The notes under the pieces: model-generated | What the model was told of the DNA's origin: nothing | Seen by the model: the letters and a program-made list of their open reading frames with translations, nothing else | Databases searched by the model: none | Origin: Sphingobacterium sp. HMA12 | Lineage (GTDB): Bacteria > Bacteroidota > Bacteroidia > Sphingobacteriales > Sphingobacteriaceae | Assembly (NCBI RefSeq): GCF_002933815.1 | Contig: NZ_BEYR01000003.1 | Coordinates: forward strand, 124,001-188,000 | Direction: 5' to 3' | DNA length: 64,000 bases | Made by a program: the position numbers and the translations under genes | In this document: piece after piece, positions 17,301 through 27,660 of the stretch | Layout: every line of letters starts with the position of its first letter | How positions within the stretch are numbered: the first letter of the stretch is position 1

Positions 17301-20294
17301 ATGAAAAACCAGGGGCGATTACGTTTTACGTATCCCATTCTCATGCTTTTAATGATTTTGATCTGTTTAAATTCATTTGCACAGCAAAGGGAGATTCAGG
17401 GTACTGTAAAAGACGAAAACAAGCTAGCTATTGAAGCTGTTTCTGTCAGCAACAAGGGGACAACCCAGCAAGTACAGACAGATCGAAATGGTCATTTTAA
17501 AATTACCGTTGCACATGGTTCAGTTTTGAGCATCTCCTATATCGGCTACAAGACTCAGGAAGTAAAAGTCGACAATGCATCAATTTATGATATTATACTA
17601 GTCAAGGATAACACAGCACTTGACGAAGTGGTTGTTATCGGATATGGGACCGTTAAAAAGAAAGATCTGACGGGTTCTTTAGCCTCTGTGGGTGCCGAGG
17701 CAATGAAAGATAAGCCTGTGGCAAATGTTGGCGAAGCCCTTCAAGGACGTGCCTCTGGTGTACAGGTTATCAACTCAGGTGCGCCCGGAAGCAATGTATC
17801 CATACAGATCCGAGGTCTGGGGTCAATCAACAATAGTGCACCATTGTTAGTGATTGATGGCGTTCCAACGGATCTGTCTCTCAATGCGCTTAATCCAAAT
17901 GATGTGGAGACAATCGATATCCTCAAGGATGCTTCTGCTACTGCCATTTATGGTTCCAGAGGAGCCAATGGTGTTGTATTGATTTCAACAAAAAAGGGTA
18001 AAAAAAATAAAGGCAGTATTACGGCAAGTGCCAATTATGCGATTCAGCAGGCAACGAGTTTGCCCAAAATGCTGAATGCACAACAGTTTGCATCGCTGCA
18101 CAATGAGATGATGGCCAACAACAATAACCGTCAACGACCCGATTTTGCCGATCCTACATTGCTTGGCCGAGGAACAGATTGGTTAGATGCACTCTTACAA
18201 ACAGGTAAATTAGCTAATTATGCCCTTAGTTATGCTGGTGGTGGCGAAAAGAATACGTACTACGTCTCTGCTGGCATACTCAATCAGGATGGCATCGTGA
18301 AAAACACCGATTACAAACGGTATAATTTTCAGTTTAACAATGAAGCTAAACAGACAGCATGGCTCAAATTGGGCAATACGCTCACGCTAAGCCATGATGT
18401 AAAACACAATGGTTCCTATAGCGTATTGAATACGTTGGCCTCATTGCCCACACAACCAATTTTCAATGAAGACGGCACCTATTCAGGTCCTGGAAATGAA
18501 GCTATATTCTATGGCGACCTGCGCAATCCAATCGGTACTGCCATGCTTGAACAAAATACAACGAAAGGCTATAATCTTCTTGGAAATATCTATGCGGAAG
18601 CAAGTTTCTTGAATCATTTCACCTTCAAAACTTTGTTCGGCCTCGATTATAAGGCTTGGGACAATATGACCTTTTCGCCTAAATACAATTGGAAACCGAT
18701 CCCCGTTCCTAATTCCTATCGGAGTGAAAGCTTCAACAAGAGCCTCACCTATTTGTGGGACAATACCCTTAATTATGCAAATACTTTCGAGGGGGGACAC
18801 GAAGTCAATGTGATGTTAGGATCTAGTGCGCAAAACAATGATTATAATTACATGAATGGAAGCATCAAGGAGTTTCTTTCCGACAATAATAACCAGTTAA
18901 ACAATGGTTTGTTAGATCCAACCGTAGGTGGGAGCCGCAACGAATGGGCGCTATTGTCATTCTTCGGACGCGCCAATTATACGTTTAAAAATCGCTATCT
19001 TCTTACGGCCACCGTACGTCGTGATGGTACGTCAAGAATTGCTACGGCCAACCGTTGGGGGACTTTTCCTTCTTTTTCTGCCGCCTGGCGTATCTCTGAA
19101 GAGTCTTTTTTTAACAAAAATGATTTTTGGAGTGATGTTAAACTCCGTATCGGTTATGGAGTTACCGGTAATCAGGCCGTGTTGGACAACTATGCTGCAT
19201 CCGCTCGCTTAAAAACTGGTCAATATGTTTTCAATGGTATTCCCGTTTCGACATTGTACCCACTCGTTATGCCTAACCCAGGCATACGCTGGGAAACGAT
19301 CAAACAACAGAATGTTGGAATTGATGCAAGTTTTTTCAAAAACAGGATCCAGTTGACGATGGATGCTTACATCAAAAAAACCTCAGATATGCTTGTCAAG
19401 ATGAGCGTGCCCATTACGACAGGATATTCAGACAGCTATACGCCAATGATCAATGCCGGAGAGGTAGAAAACAAGGGGTGGGAATTGAGTTTACGTAGCC
19501 AAAACCTAAAAGGAGAATTGGTGTGGAATACCGATTTCAATATCTCCTATAATAGAAATAAGGTTGTTAGACTTGATGGCGATGTACCTATTTACTACGG
19601 TTATCAGTCCCATACCATTGGACAGCCTGTTGGATCATTTTATGGCTATTTGACCAATGGTATTTTTCAGAACTGGGCCGAAGTGAATAGTTATGCTTAT
19701 CAATACCAAGGGGCAGATCCAGCCAATAGTACGGCACCCGGCGATCTCAAATTTAGGGACATCAATAAAGATGGAGTCGTCAATGACTATGATCGTACCT
19801 ATTTAGGTAATCCAACACCAAGTTGGAGTTTTGCCATGAATAATAAGTTGTCCTATAAAAATATAGATCTTGAAGTATTCTTTCAAGGGGTATCCGGAAA
19901 CCAGATCTATAACGCCAATAGGGTTACCCTGGAGGGTATGTATACAATTCGAAATCAGACGACTAAGGTTCTTGATCGTTGGACTGCGGAGGGAACAAGT
20001 AACGAGGTGCCCAGAGCGATTTACAGCGACCCCAATAAAAATACACGTAATTCAGATCGTTTTATAGAGCAGGGAAAATACCTGCGTCTGAAAAATCTGA
20101 CCGTAGGTTATACCTTGCCTGAGGCTGTAGCCAAACGTCTGCATGCAGGACGGTTGCGGTTTTATTTTTCAGGACAGAATTTGTTCACCTGGACCAAGTA
20201 TTCTGGCTTCGATCCTGAAGTGATAGGAGGTGTTGATAATAGTAATTACCCGATCACAAAAAACTTTAGCTTGGGATTGGACCTTAGATTTTAA
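17301..20294 (+). CDS. SusC-like TonB-dependent outer-membrane transporter
   Basis: This 997-residue protein is the import barrel of the locus. It has a signal peptide (to about residue 27), a CarboxypepD-reg-like domain (REIQGTVKDENKLAIEAVSV, about 30-105), the typical LDEVVVIGYGTVKKKDLTGS link at about 110-130, a TonB plug with ATAIYGSRGANGV (about 213-225) and a C-terminal barrel ending in an aromatic residue. It takes up oligosaccharides using the TonB system together with the SusD-like lipoprotein encoded 12 bp downstream. Length and order are standard for SusC proteins. Substrate, probably dextran-type alpha-glucan, is inferred from the enzymes of the locus. Confidence 0.95.
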   Translation: MKNQGRLRFTYPILMLLMILICLNSFAQQREIQGTVKDENKLAIEAVSVSNKGTTQQVQTDRNGHFKITVAHGSVLSISYIGYKTQEVKVDNASIYDIILVKDNTALDEVVVIGYGTVKKKDLTGSLASVGAEAMKDKPVANVGEALQGRASGVQVINSGAPGSNVSIQIRGLGSINNSAPLLVIDGVPTDLSLNALNPNDVETIDILKDASATAIYGSRGANGVVLISTKKGKKNKGSITASANYAIQQATSLPKMLNAQQFASLHNEMMANNNNRQRPDFADPTLLGRGTDWLDALLQTGKLANYALSYAGGGEKNTYYVSAGILNQDGIVKNTDYKRYNFQFNNEAKQTAWLKLGNTLTLSHDVKHNGSYSVLNTLASLPTQPIFNEDGTYSGPGNEAIFYGDLRNPIGTAMLEQNTTKGYNLLGNIYAEASFLNHFTFKTLFGLDYKAWDNMTFSPKYNWKPIPVPNSYRSESFNKSLTYLWDNTLNYANTFEGGHEVNVMLGSSAQNNDYNYMNGSIKEFLSDNNNQLNNGLLDPTVGGSRNEWALLSFFGRANYTFKNRYLLTATVRRDGTSRIATANRWGTFPSFSAAWRISEESFFNKNDFWSDVKLRIGYGVTGNQAVLDNYAASARLKTGQYVFNGIPVSTLYPLVMPNPGIRWETIKQQNVGIDASFFKNRIQLTMDAYIKKTSDMLVKMSVPITTGYSDSYTPMINAGEVENKGWELSLRSQNLKGELVWNTDFNISYNRNKVVRLDGDVPIYYGYQSHTIGQPVGSFYGYLTNGIFQNWAEVNSYAYQYQGADPANSTAPGDLKFRDINKDGVVNDYDRTYLGNPTPSWSFAMNNKLSYKNIDLEVFFQGVSGNQIYNANRVTLEGMYTIRNQTTKVLDRWTAEGTSNEVPRAIYSDPNKNTRNSDRFIEQGKYLRLKNLTVGYTLPEAVAKRLHAGRLRFYFSGQNLFTWTKYSGFDPEVIGGVDNSNYPITKNFSLGLDLRF

Positions 20295-20306
20295 CCAATT
20301 AGACTC

Positions 20307-21800
20307 ATGATAATGAAAAAAATATTTTATGTGGCTCTTGCGGCGATGCCCCTTTGGTTGGGCTCATGTTCAAAATTTTTGGATAAAGAACCTCTTGAGG
20401 ATCCCAGTGCCGAATCCGTCAAGGATGCTTCCGCTGCCGTTGCAATGATCAATGCGGCATATCAGCCACTCCAACGACCCAAGTTATACAATATGCGGAT
20501 ATGGTCATTAGACATTATGGCCGGGAATAGTGCCGTGGGCGCAGGTGGTGGCGATGACGGAATAGAAACGATCCAACTGTCCAATTTTTCCACTGGCCCC
20601 GACAATTTCTCGGCGGTTGATCTTTGGCGTGGGCCCAATCCTGGTATTTTATATTGTAATACCGTCTTGGAAAATGTCCCTTCGATGGATATAGATCTCC
20701 AATTGAAAAACAGATTGATCGGTGAAGCCAAATTCCTCCGTGCGAACTATTATTTTATTTTGGTTCAGCTGTTTGGCGATGTGCCACTTTCATTGGTACC
20801 TGCAAAACCTGGAGATGATCTTAAACCGGCTCGCGTGAGCAAAGAACGCATCTATAATGAAGTTATAGTACCAGATCTTAAGGAAGCCATTACACTGTTA
20901 CCACGTCGTGAGGAATATGCCGATCAGGATAAGGGACGCGTTAGTAAAGGAGCTGCGGTAGGCCTTTTGGCAAAAGTTTACCTCACGCTAAAACAATATC
21001 AGTTGTGCATTGATCAATGTAATCAAGTCGAGTCGCTGGGGTATGTGCTTAATGCAGACTATAGTGATTGCTTTGGGGGTGAGCCTCGTCATAAAAATAC
21101 AGCCGAATCGCTCTTTGAAGTACAATATTATGGACTTACCAAGGCGGGATTTTGGGACGATGAAAATCAGGCAAACTGGCTGAGTACCTATATGGGACCA
21201 CGCAATTCCGGCTGGGTGGGCGGCGGCTACGGTTGGAATCAGCCAACCGCTGAGTTTGTCTCCCAATACGAAACTGGAGACTTGCGCAAAGATAAAACTG
21301 TTTTGTATGAAGGGGGACCACTTTTCGACGGTAAGGCCTACAAATCCAATATGTCGTCCACAGGATATAACGTGCGCAAATTTTTGGTTCCATTGTCCAT
21401 TTCACCCGATTACAATACCAATGCAGCCAATATCGTTGTGTTACGTTATGCAGACGTGCTATTGATGAAGGCTGAGGCACTCAATGAACTCGGCAATACG
21501 GCTCAAGCGGTGGATCCCCTGTATTTGGTGCGACAACGAGCAGGTTTGACCGACAAAAAGTCAATTACAGGACTTTCCCAAGCTGATATGCGTGAAAAAA
21601 TCCGTCACGAAAGAAGAATAGAACTTGCTTTTGAAGGACAACGCTGGTTTGATATGATTCGCTGGGACAATGGACAGTATGCGCTTAACTTTCTGCACAG
21701 CATCGGCAAGCTCAATGCGACCGCAAAACATTTGTTGTTGCCCATTCCTCAAGTTGAGATTGACGCCAATCCAAATTTGAAGCAGAATCCCGGTTATTAA
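20307..21800 (+). CDS. SusD-like glycan-binding lipoprotein
   Basis: This 497-residue surface lipoprotein captures glycan and caps the SusC barrel. A lipobox (LWLGSCSKF) places the lipidated Cys near residue 21. The family's helical TPR-like scaffold and the RagB/SusD C-terminal portion are visible, including HERRIELAFEGQRWFDMIRW near the end and the usual terminal NPNLKQNPGY. ATG choice: two Met lie close together (MIMKK); the second would shorten the protein by two residues only. It follows susC by 12 bp and is certainly co-transcribed. Confidence 0.95.
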   Translation: MIMKKIFYVALAAMPLWLGSCSKFLDKEPLEDPSAESVKDASAAVAMINAAYQPLQRPKLYNMRIWSLDIMAGNSAVGAGGGDDGIETIQLSNFSTGPDNFSAVDLWRGPNPGILYCNTVLENVPSMDIDLQLKNRLIGEAKFLRANYYFILVQLFGDVPLSLVPAKPGDDLKPARVSKERIYNEVIVPDLKEAITLLPRREEYADQDKGRVSKGAAVGLLAKVYLTLKQYQLCIDQCNQVESLGYVLNADYSDCFGGEPRHKNTAESLFEVQYYGLTKAGFWDDENQANWLSTYMGPRNSGWVGGGYGWNQPTAEFVSQYETGDLRKDKTVLYEGGPLFDGKAYKSNMSSTGYNVRKFLVPLSISPDYNTNAANIVVLRYADVLLMKAEALNELGNTAQAVDPLYLVRQRAGLTDKKSITGLSQADMREKIRHERRIELAFEGQRWFDMIRWDNGQYALNFLHSIGKLNATAKHLLLPIPQVEIDANPNLKQNPGY

Positions 21801-21838
21801 ATCCATTTGGTAATTAACCAACTAACAAATTTAAAAAG

Positions 21839-23302
21839 ATGAAAAGACTATATTATATTATCAATTTGATCTTGATTTCGTCCTTGTTCTGTCAGTCCTG
21901 TAAAGATGATTTTGGCAATGTCATCTATCCCGATGGTCCCTTAGAACTCCGTGTCTCAACATCAGATATTGTATTGAATGTTGCCACACCGGAGCAGGAA
22001 GCTGTCGTATTCGACTGGACTTCGGGTTCTAATTTTGGAACGAATGCAGCCATCAAGTATACCCTCGAAATCGGTGAAAAAGGTAAGGATTTTAAGCCTT
22101 CCATTAGCAGTACTTTTGAGAAAGGATTGCGGTCACAACGATATGTTACCAAAGATTTTAATCAATTGTTAATTGAAAAGCTTGGCATCACAGCAGGAAG
22201 CGGAGCACAGCTGGAAGCTCGTGTCACGGCAGAGATCCAAGACGGACAAAGCGCAACACAGCTGTCTCAAGTCCTTAGTTTAAAGGTCAAAACCTATAGG
22301 CCGATCACCGAAACCCTCTATATGTTGGGTAGTGCTACCAGCAATGGCTGGGATGCACATAAAGCCAGCAAGATGAATCAGATACAGGGTACACCAGGAG
22401 CCTTTATATGGCAAGGCGTATTGAGCCCAGGCGAGTTTAAGTTTATCAGCACTTTGGGCAATTTTACACCTTCGTACCTTAAAGGAACAAGCAATGAAAA
22501 GCTCTATTATCGTGAATCAGAGTCGGATCCATATGATGTTCCATTTACTGTTGCCAAATCTGGCTTATACCAAGTCAAAGTCAATCTGATCGATCTATCT
22601 ATTGCCATTACTGAAATTGAAGGAGCTATGTATGATGCATTGTGGTTTGTGGGCGGCTTTACCGGTTGGTCCTTTCAGCCTATGGCGAAAGATCCGAATG
22701 ACCCTTTTATTTTTACGTATCATGCCGTCTTAAATTCTAGTAATAATGCAGACGAGTTTAAGATTGCAACGAAGCCAGATTTTGATCCAAGTGTTGTCTT
22801 TTTGCGCCCAGAGACAGATCAACAGGGCGTTGGAACAGACCTACCTGTCGTAAAGTGGTCCGAAAGTGAAAATAAGAGTGATTATAAATGGCGGATCAAT
22901 AAAGGAACCTATAAGATCAGGCTTGATCTACGGACCAATAAAATTACCATTGCTCCTTTTACACCATTTCCGGCTATTTATCTTGTGGGCGATGCGACGC
23001 CTAATGGTTGGGATATTGCTGCAGCAACCCCAATGGTCAAGGGTGATACACCCCATAGGTTTACCTGGTCTGGAACACTCAAAACTGGCGAATTAAAGTT
23101 CAGTTGCGATAAACAGTCTGATTGGAATGGCGCATGGTTTTTGGCCTCACAAAATGGCAAGACACCGTCAGGGCAGACCGAGCAGATGATCTTTAGCAAG
23201 TCTGGCTCTAATCCAGATAATAAGTGGAAAGTGACCACTGCGGGTACCTACAGTATCACACTGGATCAGCTACAGGAAACAGTCACAATTGTCAAACAAT
23301 AA
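21839..23302 (+). CDS. SusE/SusF-like surface glycan-binding lipoprotein
   Basis: This 487-residue lipoprotein probably binds the polysaccharide at the cell surface. A lipobox (LFCQSC) is present near residue 20. An N-terminal SusE domain (about 25-150) is followed by three similar beta-rich modules, each opening with a phrase of the type LYMLGSATSNGWD (about 160), LWFVGGFTGWS (about 268) and IYLVGDATPNGWD (about 380), as in SusE/SusF starch-binding repeats. Position after susD fits. Ligand specificity cannot be read from the sequence; dextran is inferred from the neighbouring GH66. Confidence 0.85.
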   Translation: MKRLYYIINLILISSLFCQSCKDDFGNVIYPDGPLELRVSTSDIVLNVATPEQEAVVFDWTSGSNFGTNAAIKYTLEIGEKGKDFKPSISSTFEKGLRSQRYVTKDFNQLLIEKLGITAGSGAQLEARVTAEIQDGQSATQLSQVLSLKVKTYRPITETLYMLGSATSNGWDAHKASKMNQIQGTPGAFIWQGVLSPGEFKFISTLGNFTPSYLKGTSNEKLYYRESESDPYDVPFTVAKSGLYQVKVNLIDLSIAITEIEGAMYDALWFVGGFTGWSFQPMAKDPNDPFIFTYHAVLNSSNNADEFKIATKPDFDPSVVFLRPETDQQGVGTDLPVVKWSESENKSDYKWRINKGTYKIRLDLRTNKITIAPFTPFPAIYLVGDATPNGWDIAAATPMVKGDTPHRFTWSGTLKTGELKFSCDKQSDWNGAWFLASQNGKTPSGQTEQMIFSKSGSNPDNKWKVTTAGTYSITLDQLQETVTIVKQ

Positions 23303-23316
23303 ATCAATCTTAAGCT

Positions 23317-23345
23317 TTTTCCTCCATCAGCAAAATGGAGGAAAA
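23317..23345 (+). other. Intercistronic hairpin between the SusE-like and GH66 genes
   Basis: TTTTCCTCCAT (23317-23327) pairs with ATGGAGGAAAA (23335-23345) across a 7-nt loop. No T-run follows on the plus strand, so it is unlikely to stop the operon and may instead stabilise or process the upstream part of the mRNA. Confidence 0.45.
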
Positions 23346-23382
23346 TAATAAGCTTCTGAGTGCATGATAAAATTATTTACAG

Positions 23383-25134
23383 ATGAAACGAATATTTAGA
23401 CTTTTGGCTGCCGGCGGAATGCTTCTAAGCGCGAGCTGCAACAACTATTACGATATTGACAAAGACCCGATCACCTATGGGCAGACCTATTTTAAACCTG
23501 TCATCAATACAGATAAGGCTGTTTATAAACCTGGGGAAAAGATCACATTTACAGCTGCTATCTCCGACAATAATTTGAGTGTCGCCTATACCTATCTGGG
23601 CGAATTGATCAAAGAGGAACCGCTTTCACAGTCGAGCTGGACCTGGACACCACCTACGACAGACTTTCGGGGCTACATGGTCTATCTTTTTAAAACTGAT
23701 GATACAACTAAAAAGCCGCTCTACAGCATAGCTGTGGATGTATCTTCCGACTGGCGCAAGTTTCCACGGTATGGATTTGTATCCAATTACGATCGTCTTG
23801 ATCAGCAGGCAATACAACGCAATGTCGAAACGCTCAACCGTTTCCATATCAATGGAATCCAGTTTTATGACTGGCAGATGGATCAACATAAACCTTTGGC
23901 CGGTTCAGTATCCAATCCGGCTGATTCCTGGCTGGATCTTATCGGTCGGACCAATTACAAATCTACCGTTGATGGCTATATTCAGGCTGCTCATGATAAA
24001 GGAATGAAAGCGATGTTCTACAACTTGTTGTACGGCGCTTTGTCCAATGCAGCAAGTGATGGGGTATCCGAACAATGGTACCTTTTTAAGGATAATCAAC
24101 ATCAAGAGAAAGATATGCATCCGTTGAATGCACCCTTTCGAAGCAATATCTATTTGGTTGATCCCGGCAACTCGGCCTGGCAGACCTATATTAACAAAAG
24201 ACATCAAGATGTATTTGCGGTCTATAATTTTGACGGCTATCACATCGATCAGTTGGGAGACCGCGGAAAACTATATGACTATACTGGCAAAGAAGTAAAA
24301 CTAGACCAGAGCTACGCCCCGTTCATCGCAGCGTCAAAGAAGGCTTTTCCGGGCAAATATCATGTGATGAATGCAGTTAATCAATACGGTCAGGAGTATG
24401 GGATAGCACCATCTGCTGTTGATTTTTTATATACCGAAGTTTGGGATCCCAACAAATCATACGATGAATTGGTGAAAATTATCCAAGATAATGACCGTTT
24501 TGGCAACTACAGTAAGAACACCGTACTAGCAGCTTATATGAACTATGCTAAGTCCAATCAGGCAGGCTTTGTCAATGAGCCAGGCGTGTTGCTGACCAAT
24601 GCGGTCATCTTCGCCAATGGAGGGGCTCACCTTGAAATGGGAGAACATTATTTGACCAATGAATATTTTGCAAATAACAACCTGCAGCTTAAAGGAACAA
24701 CAAAGGAAAAACTGATCCAATATTATGACTTTATGGTCGCCTACCAAAACGTATTGCGAGATGGAGGTACCGCCACGGTCTTTAGTGTAACCGGTACAAA
24801 CGCTTTGACTATCAGCAATGGTAAAGCAATCTCAGGTAGTATTACCAGCTATGGACGACATTTTGCTAACCGCGATGTGATCCATTTGATCAATTTTAAG
24901 GATGCCAATACAATGGAATGGCGCGATACCAACGGGACCCAACAGGAACCCTCCAACATCGATGGCCTACAGATCAACCTCGACGTAACACGTACTGTCA
25001 AGCGAGTATGGCTGGCATCGCCCGATATGCAAGGGGGCGTCGCTATTCCGCTTACCAAAGCGCAGACAAGAAATAAATTGACCATAGATCTGCCGGGGCT
25101 CAAGTATTGGGACATGGTTGTGATTGAATATTAA
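23383..25134 (+). CDS. GH66 family dextranase (endo-alpha-1,6-glucanase), lipoprotein
   Basis: This 583-residue enzyme should cleave internal alpha-1,6 bonds of dextran at the cell surface. A lipobox (LLSASCNN) gives a lipidated Cys near residue 20. After an N-terminal beta domain, RYGFVSNYDR and GIQFYDWQMDQHKPL (about 128-170) are GH66 hallmarks. GYHIDQLGDRG places the likely nucleophile Asp near residue 289, and TEVWD the acid/base Glu near residue 352. A C-terminal beta domain follows. The length fits Bacteroidota GH66 enzymes. It may form cyclic or linear isomalto-oligosaccharides. It is 10 bp upstream of the GH31 gene. Confidence 0.88.
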   Translation: MKRIFRLLAAGGMLLSASCNNYYDIDKDPITYGQTYFKPVINTDKAVYKPGEKITFTAAISDNNLSVAYTYLGELIKEEPLSQSSWTWTPPTTDFRGYMVYLFKTDDTTKKPLYSIAVDVSSDWRKFPRYGFVSNYDRLDQQAIQRNVETLNRFHINGIQFYDWQMDQHKPLAGSVSNPADSWLDLIGRTNYKSTVDGYIQAAHDKGMKAMFYNLLYGALSNAASDGVSEQWYLFKDNQHQEKDMHPLNAPFRSNIYLVDPGNSAWQTYINKRHQDVFAVYNFDGYHIDQLGDRGKLYDYTGKEVKLDQSYAPFIAASKKAFPGKYHVMNAVNQYGQEYGIAPSAVDFLYTEVWDPNKSYDELVKIIQDNDRFGNYSKNTVLAAYMNYAKSNQAGFVNEPGVLLTNAVIFANGGAHLEMGEHYLTNEYFANNNLQLKGTTKEKLIQYYDFMVAYQNVLRDGGTATVFSVTGTNALTISNGKAISGSITSYGRHFANRDVIHLINFKDANTMEWRDTNGTQQEPSNIDGLQINLDVTRTVKRVWLASPDMQGGVAIPLTKAQTRNKLTIDLPGLKYWDMVVIEY

Positions 25135-25143
25135 AAACCTATT

Positions 25144-27648
25144 ATGTATAAACTAAACTCTTTTTATTTGATGCTGTTTTGCCTTATCTCCATCGTTCAT
25201 GGAGCAGCAGGACAGGTGATGAAAGCGGCACAATGCCAAGATTATCAGATCGAGGGGCGAAAGGTGATTTTCAATTGCAGCGATGGTGCTAAGTTGGAGC
25301 TTTATTTTTGTAGCAGTTCTGTTGTTCGGATCTGGTATGATGCCAGCGGCACACTGCAAAGGAAGAATCCTTCCTTTGCAGTAGTTCATGAACAGCTTGA
25401 AGACATCGGTGAAATCAAGGTGAATGACGAACCGGCAACCTTCGAAATCTTCACCGGAAAGCTGCGTGTCCGTCTCAACAAGAATCCCATGCAATTGCTG
25501 ATTTACGATAAGTGGCAAAAGTTGGTTTTCAGTGATTATAAAAGTCTTGGACATAGCACGAGCGGCACCAAGACCGTGGCACACAAAGTGCTGCGTCCCG
25601 ATGAACAATTCTTTGGCCTAGGCGAAAAGACTGGGCCGCTCAATCGAAGAGGCCGGTCTTACAAGATGTGGAATAGCGACAAACCCTGTTATAGCAGTCA
25701 GGAAGATCCATTGTATAAAAGTATCCCTTTTTTCATGAGCAGCTATCATTATGGTATTTTTTTAGACAATACCTATAAAACGGCTTTTGATTTTGGAACC
25801 ACCAGTACAGAATCCTACTCCTTTGAAGCACCAGATGGTCCCTTTATCTACTATTTTATCTATGGCAAAGACTATAAGGAAATTCAGCAGCACTATATTG
25901 CATTGACCGGAAGACCGATCATGCCACCAAGGTGGGCATTTGGTTTTGCGCAGAGCCGCGGACTCTATACACAGGAAGATCAAGCCCTCGAGGTCGCCTC
26001 CGAGTTTCGAAAGCGCCAAATCCCTTGTGATATCATCTATCAGGATATTGGCTGGACACAGGAGCTGCAAGATTTCAACTGGCGTAAAGGAAATTATAAA
26101 GATCCCAAAGGAATGCTCAAAAAGCTGAATGAACAAGGCTTTAAGATGATTCTCTCACAAGATCCCGTGGTGTCGCAAGCAAATAAAAATCAGTGGCAGG
26201 AGGCCCATCAAAAAGGTTATTTTGTCAAGGACCGTCGTACGGGCACATCTTATGATATGCCTTGGCCGTGGGGTGGTAATTGTGGTGTCGTTGATTTTAC
26301 AAATCCATCCGTGGCCGACTGGTGGGGGCAGCTCCAGCAGAAGCCCCTCGCCGATGGTGTGGGTGGTTTTTGGACAGATATGGGGGAGCCTGCCTGGAGC
26401 AATGAAGAGGATGTTGATAGACTTCATATGCAACACCAGTTAGGCATGCATGCCGAGATCCACAACGTATACGGTCTTACCTGGGATAAAGTGGTGAAAG
26501 AACAGTTTGACAAGCGTAATCCCAACAAGCGGATCTTTCAGATGACACGCGCAGCTTATGCCGGACTTCAGCGCTATACCTTTGGTTGGTCGGGCGATAG
26601 TGGCAGTGGGACCGAAGTAACTGAAGGCTGGAGCCAATTGGCCAATCAGGTTGCGGTCGGATTATCGGCGGGGCTTGGCGGTATTCCGTTCTGGACGACA
26701 GATATTTCAGGTTACTGTGGAGACATTACAGATTACCCTGCTATGGCAGAGCTGTATACACGTTGGATGCAATTTGGTATTTTTAATCCATTGAGCCGCG
26801 CCCATCACGAGGGCAACAATGCGGTCGAACCCTGGTTATTTGGTGAGGTCGCCGAAAAAAATGCCAAGACAGCCATTGAACTCAAATATCAACTGTTTCC
26901 ATATCTCTATTCCTATGCGTACAAAGCGCATCAGACAGGTCTACCTATATTAAGGGGCTTGTTTATGGAATTTCCACAAGACGACCAAGTTATCGGGATC
27001 AATGATCAGTTTATGTTTGGACAGGAAATCCTCGTGGCCCCTGTACTGAAAAAAGGCGAACGGATCAAAAAACTCTATCTGCCCGATGGCGAATGGATTG
27101 ATTTTAACGACAAAAAGACGGTATACCTGGGTGGGCAGCAGATTGCCTACCGAGCACCTCTAAATCGAATTCCAATGTTTGTCAAAAAAGGTGCTATCGT
27201 ACCCATGATGCCGATCATGCAATATATCGGTCAGGATCCAATACATCCCCTTTATATCCATATCTTCCCCAATTATGAAGGAGAGTCCGCTACATTTGAA
27301 CTTTATGAAGACGATGGTGAGACACAGGATTATCTCAAAGGTATTGGTTCTACGACACGCTTTACCAGCACAACCCTGGCAGAAGGAGATTTTGAAACAG
27401 CGATTCAGCCCCAGGATAAAGGCTACATACCTGCCAAAGGAAGACAGCTCTACTTAAGCTATCATCTTGAAAACAAGCCCAATGGCGTCACAATTGATGG
27501 TAAGACCATACCCTATGCTGTGGCGGACAATAATCAAACGTCAACGATAAAGAAAAATGAGCCCTGTTGGACATGGGATGCCCAACAGGGGAGCTGTATC
27601 GTTAAGTTGACGGATAATCGAAATGCGAAAAATATAAAAATCCACTAA
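25144..27648 (+). CDS. GH31 family alpha-glucosidase
   Basis: This 834-residue enzyme would release glucose from the non-reducing end of imported oligosaccharides. A signal peptide (to about residue 24) indicates export to the periplasm. The GH31 (alpha/beta)8 barrel is marked by DIIYQDIGW (about 298), the nucleophile motif GFWTDMGEP (Asp near 411) and the acid/base motif GWSGDSGSG (Asp near 482). Beta domains flank the barrel, including a C-terminal DUF5110-like domain. GH31 also includes alpha-xylosidases; with a GH66 and a GH97 next door, alpha-glucosidase acting on isomalto-oligosaccharides is the better reading. Confidence 0.9.
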   Translation: MYKLNSFYLMLFCLISIVHGAAGQVMKAAQCQDYQIEGRKVIFNCSDGAKLELYFCSSSVVRIWYDASGTLQRKNPSFAVVHEQLEDIGEIKVNDEPATFEIFTGKLRVRLNKNPMQLLIYDKWQKLVFSDYKSLGHSTSGTKTVAHKVLRPDEQFFGLGEKTGPLNRRGRSYKMWNSDKPCYSSQEDPLYKSIPFFMSSYHYGIFLDNTYKTAFDFGTTSTESYSFEAPDGPFIYYFIYGKDYKEIQQHYIALTGRPIMPPRWAFGFAQSRGLYTQEDQALEVASEFRKRQIPCDIIYQDIGWTQELQDFNWRKGNYKDPKGMLKKLNEQGFKMILSQDPVVSQANKNQWQEAHQKGYFVKDRRTGTSYDMPWPWGGNCGVVDFTNPSVADWWGQLQQKPLADGVGGFWTDMGEPAWSNEEDVDRLHMQHQLGMHAEIHNVYGLTWDKVVKEQFDKRNPNKRIFQMTRAAYAGLQRYTFGWSGDSGSGTEVTEGWSQLANQVAVGLSAGLGGIPFWTTDISGYCGDITDYPAMAELYTRWMQFGIFNPLSRAHHEGNNAVEPWLFGEVAEKNAKTAIELKYQLFPYLYSYAYKAHQTGLPILRGLFMEFPQDDQVIGINDQFMFGQEILVAPVLKKGERIKKLYLPDGEWIDFNDKKTVYLGGQQIAYRAPLNRIPMFVKKGAIVPMMPIMQYIGQDPIHPLYIHIFPNYEGESATFELYEDDGETQDYLKGIGSTTRFTSTTLAEGDFETAIQPQDKGYIPAKGRQLYLSYHLENKPNGVTIDGKTIPYAVADNNQTSTIKKNEPCWTWDAQQGSCIVKLTDNRNAKNIKIH

Positions 27649-27660
27649 TTATCATAAAAA

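Noticed and set aside
21136..21480. Antisense frames inside susD and the other PUL genes
   Set aside because: They lack start context and overlap well-defined genes; shadows of codon bias.
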